Source: an uncultured Lewinella sp.
GTDB lineage: Bacteria > Bacteroidota > Bacteroidia > Chitinophagales > Saprospiraceae
Assembly (NCBI GenBank): GCA_937873655.1
Contig: CALMYQ010000034.1
Span: 1 to 34,843 of the forward strand
DNA length: 34,843 nucleotides
Reading direction: 5' to 3'
Below the pieces are notes generated by a model. It had not been told where the DNA came from and did no database searches. It saw nothing but the letters and a program-made list of their open reading frames with translations. A program made the position numbers and the translations under genes. Shown here one piece after another: positions 7,173 to 12,924 of this stretch (the stretch's first letter is position 1; each line of letters opens with the position of its first letter).

Positions 7173-7664
7173 TCAGTTTTGGAATGGAGAACCATTACAA
7201 AGGTCGGGACAAGGCTGGGAGAAGTCGTAATACGACCACTCCTGTCCGGCAGCGGCGGTCGCCTCCGGTTTGGCGGCAAAGATGACCGTGGTCACATTCT
7301 TCTTTTGAACGGAATCGTACTTGATGGCCAACGCGGCCCATACGTCAACGCCGTCGCCCAATTCGGTGAGCATGCTGTCGAGTTCGTACCGCGGAATGTG
7401 GAAGCCCAGTACGAGATAAGGCTGTTCGTTTGCCGGCAGCTTGGTGAGCATGCTGGTCCTGGCGTTGGCCCAGTTGGTCATATCCTGTTGTGCACAGGCC
7501 GGGTCCAACTGGAATTCCCCATCCCGGCAAGTGGTGGCGTTCACCGGTTCGAATGTGCTCATCATCGGAGCCGCGGCGTCTTCCGCAGGTTTGGGTTGGC
7601 AGGCAAAGATCAGGCAAACTGTCAGGCCGACGAGGCCGATGCCCAAGGATTTCAGGTTGCTCAT
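7173..7664 (-). CDS. lipoprotein of unknown function
   Basis: A 163-residue exported protein. The signal peptide ends in a lipobox, CLIFAC, so the mature protein would start at C22 and be lipid-anchored, probably in the outer membrane. The mature part holds four further cysteines, C46 and C57 and the pair near the C-terminus in QPCPDLCNG, which could form disulfides. The region PYLVLGFHIPRYELDSML and DVWAALAIKYDSVQKKNVTT suggest a compact alpha/beta fold. I recognise no family. It is the first gene of the run lipoprotein, 7-TM protein, kinase, regulator, which suggests a role in sensing or in modulating the signal. Confidence 0.75.
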   Translation of the reverse strand: MSNLKSLGIGLVGLTVCLIFACQPKPAEDAAAPMMSTFEPVNATTCRDGEFQLDPACAQQDMTNWANARTSMLTKLPANEQPYLVLGFHIPRYELDSMLTELGDGVDVWAALAIKYDSVQKKNVTTVIFAAKPEATAAAGQEWSYYDFSQPCPDLCNGSPFQN

Positions 7665-7720
7665 AAATGTGATTTTGATTTGCCTACAAGTTAGGAAATA
7701 CTGTCATTTATTTTCGAAGC

Positions 7721-7775
7721 CCCGCAAAAAACAGGTATAAATACGGGGTAGACCGCGCAAAAATGCCTGTTTTTT
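7721..7775. repeat. interleaved inverted repeats in the lipoprotein upstream region
   Basis: AAAAAACAGG (7726-7735) and CCTGTTTTTT (7766-7775) are perfect 10-bp inverted repeats around a 30-base spacer. CCCCG near 7720 and CGGGG near 7744 form a second, interleaved pair. The position, 60-110 bases upstream of the lipoprotein start, suits an operator for the signalling run, but no regulator can be named. Confidence 0.5.
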
Positions 7776-7817
7776 AAAATGGGGATTTCTACGCTGGCGG
7801 GCAACCTTGAAAGGGCC

Positions 7818-7825
7818 TACCTTTG
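7818..7825 (+). promoter_or_regulatory. orphan promoter -7 box, TACCTTTG
   Basis: A perfect TAnnTTTG match on the plus strand, with no annotated gene downstream on that strand. The upstream -33 element is weak. An intrinsic terminator 160-200 bases downstream suggests a short transcription unit. Confidence 0.45.
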
Positions 7826-7831
7826 CATCAC

Positions 7832-8025
7832 AACACCTGAAACCCTGACCTTATAATAATGGAGCATTTCACCCCCGGAAACCGGATGAAAACACGAAAA
7901 AGCTAAACCTGAAAAATTAAAAGGGGATCTGACACACCGGTGTTGTCAACCTTGACGATTTCAAGGATTTGACTCACCTTCCTGCCGATGGGGCCGGCCA
8001 ACAGCGCTGAACCCATCGGCTTTTT
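7832..8025 (+). ncRNA. candidate short transcript between orphan promoter and terminator
   Basis: The interval runs from the predicted start after TACCTTTG to the intrinsic terminator at 7984-8025, about 190 bases. It holds one small ATG frame (7861-7908, 15 codons: MEHFTPGNRMKTRKS). The frame one base back reads coding-like words (HPRKPDENTKKLNLKN, then VVNLDDFKDLTHLPADGAG) but is broken by two stops and has no start codon. It could be a small RNA, a very small gene, or the wreck of one. I do not recognise an RNA family. Confidence 0.35.
7984..8025 (+). terminator. intrinsic terminator with no upstream gene
   Basis: GCCGATGGG (7984-7992), a 19-base loop, CCCATCGGC (8012-8020), then TTTTT. 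The 9-bp stem is perfect and GC-rich. The only thing it can terminate on the plus strand is the orphan unit starting near 7832. Confidence 0.75.
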
Positions 8026-8041
8026 GCTGCACCCTCTCACC

Positions 8042-8161
8042 CTCTCACCTTTCATCCGACGTAGCCTGCGGCGGAGTCGGGCTCTCACCTTTCATCCGAC
8101 GTAGCCTGCGGCGGAGTCGGGCTCTCACCTTTCATCCGACGTAGCCTGCGGCGGAGTCGGG
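8042..8161. repeat. 40-bp tandem repeat, three identical copies, hairpin-bearing
   Basis: Units start at 8042, 8082 and 8122, each beginning CTCTCACC and carrying the stem CCGAC...GTCGG; a further CTCTCACC follows at 8162. A fourth member of the family, about 80 percent identical over the same 40 bases, lies at 25391-25430. There are no variable spacers, so this is not a CRISPR array. It lies just downstream of the microprotein gene on the minus strand. Confidence 0.9.
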
Positions 8162-8171
8162 CTCTCACCCT

Positions 8172-8321
8172 CTAATTAGGCGTATGGTCAATAATCTCCG
8201 ACTTTTCTGACGTATTCACCACCTTGACGCCGAGCCGGTTCAACAATGCGGTCAGCAGGATCAGGGCTATAATGATGAGCCAGATGTAATCCCAGCGGGA
8301 AAGAACTTTGCGTTTTGCCAT
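8172..8321 (-). CDS. one-transmembrane microprotein after the TonB receptor
   Basis: A 49-residue protein: a basic N-terminus (MAKRKVLSRWDY), one strong membrane helix (IWLIIIALILLTALL) and a short polar tail (NTSEKSEIIDHTPN). Basic residues before the helix suggest an inner-membrane protein with the tail outside the cytoplasm. The longer frame running back to 8570 is antisense-like noise within the receptor gene, so I use the ATG at 8321. It starts 41 bases after the receptor stop on the same strand and is probably co-transcribed. Function unknown; a role with the receptor is only suggested by position. Confidence 0.65.
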   Translation of the reverse strand: MAKRKVLSRWDYIWLIIIALILLTALLNRLGVKVVNTSEKSEIIDHTPN

Positions 8322-8362
8322 TTTAATCCGGTTTTTGAGAATGCCAAATTTACAAAACAGCA

Positions 8363-10900
8363 TTAAAATTCCATCCGCAGCCGCAAATTGATCCGGCGGG
8401 AGGTCAGGTAGTTCGGAATGGCGAATTGCTGGTTGAATACGGTCTTGATCCAGGTATTGCCGGCCTGGTTTTGCACCTGCATCAGGTTGAAGACCTCGAG
8501 GCTCAGCCAGCTCGAATCGGTGAAACGCAGGAAATGGTGGGGGCGCCTCGAACGCCATTCCGATTTCCAAAGCTGCAGCGAAAAGCCGATGTCGACCCGG
8601 TGATAGGGCGAAAACCGGTAAGTATTGCGGTAAACGGTGTTGTTGCCCTTCAGGCCGAACGGCAACCCGGTACCCACCGTGAAATTGAGGTGCATCTTGA
8701 AATTCTCGTTCTTCGGCAGGTAATCCTGGAAGAACATGGACAGGGTCATGAACTGGTCGGTGGGGCGCGGCACGTCCTTCACCGGAGTGCCTTCTTCCTG
8801 GCCCACCTCCCGGATCATATGCTGGATGCCGAGCAGCCGTTCGCGGGTGTGCAGAAAGCTCAGGTTGATCCAGGATTCCGCGCCCGGCACAAACTCGCCG
8901 TTGATCCGCAGGTCTACCCCCATGGCATATCCCCGGGAGTCGTTGAGCCCTGAATAGCGGATCCGCACGTTCTCGATCTCATAGGAGACCATATCCCACA
9001 GGTATTTGTAATAGGCTTCTGTGATGAGGCGGAATTTCTTGGGATTGCGCTTGCCGATATAAAAATCAAACGTCATGCCCCCCACGATATGCGCCGATTT
9101 CTGGGCCCGCAGACTGTCATTGACGGTACCGTCGTACCCGCGCAGTTCGCGGTAAAAAGGCGGTTGGTAATACAGGCCGGCCGCCAGCCGGTAGGACAGG
9201 TCCCGCTTTGATTTGAGCGGTTTGTACAGCAGCTGGGCGCGCGGGGAGATCAGGAATTCCTGGTTCAGATCCCAGTAACTGGCCCGTACCCCCGCCGAGA
9301 GCCTGATCTCCGCCGATTCGTCGCGGCGCCAGGTATACGTATCCTGGAAGTAGGCGCTGAACCGGTTGGACATCCGTTCGTTGCGGCGTTTGAGCACATC
9401 GTACAGCAACACCTGATTGGTATCGTAAGGCAGGGAATAGCCGGCTGAATCCAGGCGCTCCCATTCGTTGATCCAGTCGTCCACGGCCTCGCGCTGTATC
9501 CTGGCGCTCCATTGCAGGAAATGGCTGCTGGTGAGGCCGTCGTCGTCGTGCACCTTTTGCAACTCGATGCCGCCTTTGTGTTCAAAGTTCTGAATATCCA
9601 GCGTCAGGAAATTCCGGACCGACTGGTGCTGGACGCCGGCGCCCAATTCAGCGATGACCTCTCCGAAATTCCCGCTGCCGATATTCGATTCGATCTGGCG
9701 CAGGCTGTAATTCCCGATGATGTCGATGCGTTCGTTTTCATCGCTCTGGTAGGCGCTGGCCAGGAACTTGAGAAAAAACGGATTGTGCCGCCGGTCAGGC
9801 AGGTACGTGAGCGAAAGCCCGCCCATCCGGGTGCTGAAGTCGTCGACTTCCTGGCCGTCGAACCGGGAGAACAGCTGCAGGGCGAAATCCACCAGGCCGA
9901 ACCCGGTAGATCGCTCCGTGGGCTGAAACTGGTAGACGCTGCGGTTGAGGTTGCCCAGCAGGCCCAGTTGCCAGTCGCGGTTGATATCATAAGTAATATA
10001 GGCCTGCACATCGGTGAAATTCGGGGTGTACTCCCCTTTCACATCCAGGGTGCCCAGCAGGTATTTGGTGGTTTTATACCGGGCGCCGACCAGGTACCGG
10101 ATCCGGCGGTAGCTGTCCTTGCCGGGCCGGATACTGCCTTCCAGGTGGGCCGATCCGCCCAGAAAGCTCATACCCAGGGAAGCCCGCAGGCTGTCGGGGC
10201 GTTTGTATTTGACATCGAGGACGGAAGAGAGCTTATCCCCGTATTTGGCCTCAAACCCGCCGGAGGAAAAGGACAGGTCGCGGATCAGGTCGATATTGGG
10301 AAAAGTAAGGCCTTCCTGCTGACCGGCGCGGATGAGCTGAGGCCTGTAAATTTCGAAATCGTTGACATAGACGAGGTTCTCATCGTAGTTGCCGCCCCGC
10401 ACGTTGTACTGTGAGCTGAGCTCGCCGCCGGTACCGGAAGAAGTACCCAGGGCGATGGCCGGCAGCACGCTTTCGAGGTTGCCTGTGGTTGAGGGCAACA
10501 GTTTGAGCTGGGTCATTTCCTCGCGCACGACCCCGGCATCCTCGATCTTGCTTTCCCGCACAATGACCTCGATCCCGGAATCGGCAGGCGGCAGGCCGAC
10601 GTCCACCTGGCGGGCGGTACGGGCCGGGGTAGGCGTGACTTCCACACGGGTTTCCTGGAAACCGATGCGCGAAAACACGAGGGTTATGGCAGTATCCGCC
10701 GGTATCTCAATGCGGTATCGCCCGTTGGTCGCGGTTTCTACAGCGGTATTGCTGCCCAACACGTAGATCAGCGCGAGGTCGATCGGCTTTTCGGAAACAG
10801 CATCCCGGACCTGTCCGGTCACAATGGCCTTTTCGCCTTGAGCGGCAAGGAGCCCGGTCATCAAAAGGAGCGTCGCAGTAAACAGTATCTTTTTATTCAT
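8363..10900 (-). CDS. TonB-dependent outer-membrane receptor with carboxypeptidase-like regulatory domain
   Basis: An 845-residue outer-membrane transporter or receptor energised by TonB. A signal peptide (1-20, ending LLAAQ) precedes a carboxypeptidase-D-regulatory-like domain (about 26-100, GQVRDAVSEKPIDLALIYV), a plug domain (about 125-235, including NVRGGNYDENLVYVNDFEIY and GGFEAKYGDKLSSVLDV), and a beta-barrel to the C-terminus, which ends in INLRLRMEF with the terminal phenylalanine typical of such barrels. No SusD-like partner lies beside it, so it is not a standard SusCD glycan system. The substrate is unknown; siderophores, vitamins or peptides are all possible. The upstream gap is filled by repeats rather than a clear promoter, and the one-TM microprotein follows. 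Confidence 0.92.
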   Translation of the reverse strand: MNKKILFTATLLLMTGLLAAQGEKAIVTGQVRDAVSEKPIDLALIYVLGSNTAVETATNGRYRIEIPADTAITLVFSRIGFQETRVEVTPTPARTARQVDVGLPPADSGIEVIVRESKIEDAGVVREEMTQLKLLPSTTGNLESVLPAIALGTSSGTGGELSSQYNVRGGNYDENLVYVNDFEIYRPQLIRAGQQEGLTFPNIDLIRDLSFSSGGFEAKYGDKLSSVLDVKYKRPDSLRASLGMSFLGGSAHLEGSIRPGKDSYRRIRYLVGARYKTTKYLLGTLDVKGEYTPNFTDVQAYITYDINRDWQLGLLGNLNRSVYQFQPTERSTGFGLVDFALQLFSRFDGQEVDDFSTRMGGLSLTYLPDRRHNPFFLKFLASAYQSDENERIDIIGNYSLRQIESNIGSGNFGEVIAELGAGVQHQSVRNFLTLDIQNFEHKGGIELQKVHDDDGLTSSHFLQWSARIQREAVDDWINEWERLDSAGYSLPYDTNQVLLYDVLKRRNERMSNRFSAYFQDTYTWRRDESAEIRLSAGVRASYWDLNQEFLISPRAQLLYKPLKSKRDLSYRLAAGLYYQPPFYRELRGYDGTVNDSLRAQKSAHIVGGMTFDFYIGKRNPKKFRLITEAYYKYLWDMVSYEIENVRIRYSGLNDSRGYAMGVDLRINGEFVPGAESWINLSFLHTRERLLGIQHMIREVGQEEGTPVKDVPRPTDQFMTLSMFFQDYLPKNENFKMHLNFTVGTGLPFGLKGNNTVYRNTYRFSPYHRVDIGFSLQLWKSEWRSRRPHHFLRFTDSSWLSLEVFNLMQVQNQAGNTWIKTVFNQQFAIPNYLTSRRINLRLRMEF

Positions 10901-10930
10901 ATGGTGTTTTCAATAACCCAAACAACAATA

Positions 10931-11079
10931 AACCCGCCTACGCCGAGGCTATGGCGGACGGAGCAACAACAAACAACAATAAACAACAATAAACCCGCCT
11001 TCGCAGAGGCTTCGGCGGGCGGAGCAAACAACAAACAACAACAAACCCGCCTTCGCCGAGGCTTCGGCGGGCGGAGCAA
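10931..11079. repeat. three CCCGCC...GGCGGG hairpin repeats set in CAA-rich DNA
   Basis: Copies at 10931-10966, 10992-11027 and 11044-11079 read AACCCGCC, then about 14 bases including GAGGCT, then GGCGG(A/G)CGGAGCAA. Each can fold as a CCCGCC/GGCGGG stem, imperfect in the first copy. They are spaced by AACAACAA-type simple sequence. The block fills the gap between rpe and the TonB receptor gene. Confidence 0.9.
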
Positions 11080-11092
11080 ACAACAATATCAA

Positions 11093-11770
11093 TCAAACCA
11101 AAAACCCCCGATCCCTCCCGATCGTCTTCAACCGGTGAATGGCATCCGCGGGATCATCCGCTTTAAACACCGTGGTACCCGCCACCAGCACATCCGTACC
11201 GGCCTGCAAGAGCGTTTCGGCGTTCTGCAGCCCGACGCCGCCGTCCACTTCGATGAGGGTCTTCGTATTCATAACGGAGATCATGTCCTTCAGCTTGCGG
11301 ATTTTGGGGATCGAGCGGTAAATAATTTTTTGGCCGCCGAACCCCGGGTTGACCGACATGATCAGAACAATGTCCAGATCTTCGAGGATATCCTCAAGCA
11401 ATTCCACGGGCGTATGGGGGTTGAGGGCCACACCAGCCTTGGCGCCCGAATCCTTGATCTGCTGGATTACGCGATGCAGGTGTGGGCAGGCTTCGTAATG
11501 AACGGTGATATGATCGGCGCCGGCAGCGCGGAAAGCCTCGATATACCGGTCCGGGGATTCGATCATGAGGTGAACGTCCAGCGGCTTGGTCGCGATCCTG
11601 GAAATAGCCTCGATGATGAACATACCGAAGGAAATATTGGGTACAAACCGGCCGTCCATGACATCCAGATGAAACCAATCCGCCTCGCTTTCGTTTACCA
11701 TTGTAACCTCTTCTTTGAGGCGCGTAAAATCAGCGGCAAGCAAAGAAGGTGCTATCAAGTGTTCTCTCAT
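11093..11770 (-). CDS. rpe: ribulose-phosphate 3-epimerase
   Basis: Interconverts ribulose 5-phosphate and xylulose 5-phosphate in the pentose phosphate pathway; a cytoplasmic TIM barrel. The 225-residue protein is full length. The metal-binding and catalytic residues are visible: H34 and D36 in HLDVMDGRFVPN, H67 in DVHLMI and D176 in EVDGGVG. The phosphate-binding and loop motifs MSVNPGFGGQ and VAGTTVF are also present. The ATG at 11770 begins REHLIAPSLLAADF, the normal family N-terminus. The gene lies upstream of the TonB receptor on the same strand but is separated by a repeat block, so co-transcription is uncertain. Confidence 0.97.
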   Translation of the reverse strand: MREHLIAPSLLAADFTRLKEEVTMVNESEADWFHLDVMDGRFVPNISFGMFIIEAISRIATKPLDVHLMIESPDRYIEAFRAAGADHITVHYEACPHLHRVIQQIKDSGAKAGVALNPHTPVELLEDILEDLDIVLIMSVNPGFGGQKIIYRSIPKIRKLKDMISVMNTKTLIEVDGGVGLQNAETLLQAGTDVLVAGTTVFKADDPADAIHRLKTIGRDRGFLV

Positions 11771-11804
11771 TTCGGAAAAGTAATTATATTTGCGTTTGGA
11801 TGGC

Positions 11805-11843
11805 GTAAAAATAAAAAAAACCGGTCGGGAAACCCAACCGGTT
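11805..11843 (-). terminator. strong intrinsic terminator, minus strand
   Basis: Read on the minus strand: AACCGGTTGGG, loop TTT, CCCGACCGGTT, then a run of T broken once by A. The 11-bp stem has one mismatch. It faces transcripts arriving from the right, where no conventional gene exists, and it insulates rpe from that side. Confidence 0.85.
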
Positions 11844-12036
11844 CACAAAAGAGCTTTGAGAGGCTATCTACATACCAAAAAGAGGATATCCTTTGATATC
11901 CTGAAATAATTCGTGAGATTATAATTGCAGGGAAACAGTCCTTGCTTTGACAGCAGGCCGAGGTTTTTACACCTCGGCACTTACTGTCTTCTGCTTCCCC
12001 CGCTTTCGTCGTTACGGATATTCTTTCATATCATTG
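11805..12036 (-). ncRNA. candidate structured RNA, unit B
   Basis: The minus strand has a -7-like box GACCTTTG (12050-12043) and ends at the terminator at 11843-11805, giving about 230 bases. The middle folds as one long arm: GCGGGGGAA (12003-11995) with TTTCCCTGC (11935-11927), GACAG with CTGTC, and a perfect 7-bp GCCGAGG/CCTCGGC tip. Further on, AGGATATC-AAAG-GATATCCT (11902-11883) is a perfect 8-bp hairpin followed by CTCTTTTT. The 5' segment GAATATCC can compete for the same GGATAT bases, so two folds are possible. The only ATG frames are 2-5 codons long. I cannot assign an Rfam family by eye; 6S RNA or a regulatory leader are candidates. Confidence 0.4.
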
Positions 12037-12558
12037 ACAATACAAAGGTCGGGTAAAAAAATGCCCAGAGGTAGTACATTTTATAGAATTACTGGGATTT
12101 TTTGGCCGGCCACCCTTCTTTCAATTATCTAAAAATCAATATTTTAACTTGTAAACAATCTAAATTTCTTGGTCCGATTCATATATAATTATTATCAATA
12201 TCAAGGTTGTTTTTGAATAAAAAAAAGTTAGAATTCCCTCCTTTTTCATTTCTCAAATTCATTTTGTCCCTTGTAAGAGGCAACCTTCGCCCGGAATTTT
12301 CGTAAATATTATGGCCCGAATCGCAGGGCGGGTGTACCGCTGGCGCCCGGACGGCCATGATCAGGTTGCCCCGGCGGCAGAAAAATAAGCCGGTGCGCAG
12401 TCCGCTACCGGAATTTCAGTCGGATGAAAAGATGCCTGGAAGAAACCGTTCATGCACCGGCGGCAGATGCTCCGCAGGATCAGCTCCCGCGAATGATGGG
12501 TAAGGCATAAGTTATTTGTGGAAAGAAGCCGGGCGCAACAGGAACACCCCGGGCGGGA

Positions 12559-12598
12559 ATAAAAAAAAGGGTACCACCTGGTGAACGTGATACCCTTT
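12559..12598 (-). terminator. intrinsic terminator of unit A, minus strand
   Basis: Minus strand: AAAGGGTA (12598-12591), a 17-base loop containing a small CAC/GTG pair, TACCCTTT (12573-12566), then T-rich sequence to 12559. The 8-bp stem is perfect. It lies 13-50 bases after the small frame ending at 12611. Confidence 0.8.
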
Positions 12599-12765
12599 CC
12601 GATTAGGCACTCATGAGATTATAACTTGTTCTTTTTTCTTAGGGATGTGAACCCTTTTCGAATTCAAAATTTCAGGATTATAACTGTCAGTAGTGGTCGT
12701 GACTTCGGGAATTACAACTTGCTGGTAGCGAGTCGAAATGTGCTATAGTGTTTCACCATGTTTTG
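12559..12765 (-). ncRNA. candidate small transcript or small gene, unit A
   Basis: A perfect -7 box TAATTTTG (12779-12772, minus) is followed by an ATG at 12759 and the terminator at 12598-12559. The ATG frame is only 15 codons (12759-12712, MVKHYSTFRLATSKL). The frame one base back is open to a TGA at 12613-12611 and reads like protein (QVVIPEVTTTTDSYNPEILN ... VHIPKKKEQVIIS) but has no start codon of its own. A -1 shift or a one-base sequence error would join them into a protein of about 49 residues. Three copies of an AAGTTATAATC-like motif lie inside. RNA or small protein are both open. Confidence 0.4.
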
Positions 12766-12771
12766 ATAACA

Positions 12772-12779
12772 CAAAATTA
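12772..12779 (-). promoter_or_regulatory. promoter -7 box TAATTTTG of unit A
   Basis: A perfect TAnnTTTG match on the minus strand, 13 bases before the ATG at 12759. The -33 element is not clear at the usual distance. It is back to back with the plus-strand promoter at 12858-12887. Confidence 0.45.
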
Positions 12780-12857
12780 AGGTGAGAAACGGCCTGGTGG
12801 TAGTACAATTAATTGGCTTACTGAAAGAAAATTCTCGATTGATGTAATGTTAAAATA

Positions 12858-12887
12858 TTGTAATTCAGAAAATTGACATTATTTTTG
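12858..12887 (+). promoter_or_regulatory. promoter of the 481-residue helical protein
   Basis: TTG at 12858-12860, 19 bases, then TATTTTTG at 12880-12887: both Bacteroidota elements match at the right spacing. The transcript would start near 12894, about 30 bases before the ATG at 12925. Confidence 0.65.
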
Positions 12888-12924
12888 CGTTGGATACTGT
12901 TATAATTTTTTAATTTATCTGACT

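Larger units (their letters stand above)
11844..12857. other. 1-kb gene-free interval
   Basis: No normal-sized gene is visible. The interval holds two minus-strand promoter/terminator units, an AT-rich block (12120-12260), and a GC-rich block (12310-12560) with two tiny plus-strand ATG frames (12311-12388 and 12424-12510) and the 11-mer CCGGCGGCAGA twice (12371 and 12457). Four copies of a motif near TGAGATTATAACTTG occur (about 11913, 12613, 12674 and 12706 on the plus strand). The right edge carries the promoter of the 481-residue protein. Confidence 0.6.

Noticed and set aside
7172..7279. N-terminal extension of the 7-TM protein back to 7279.
   Set aside because: Those codons overlap the lipoprotein gene and give a basic, proline-rich leader; the coupled ATG at 7171 fits better.
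8042..8161. Possible CRISPR array.
   Set aside because: The 40-bp units are contiguous and identical with no spacers, and no cas gene is present.
10838..11896. A 352-codon plus-strand frame.
   Set aside because: It reads through the repeat block and the antisense of rpe; rpe is full length and unmistakable.
12311..12510. Two plus-strand ATG frames of 25 and 28 codons in a GC-rich patch.
   Set aside because: They lie in different frames, lack a promoter at the right distance and resemble nothing; recorded only as content of the gap.
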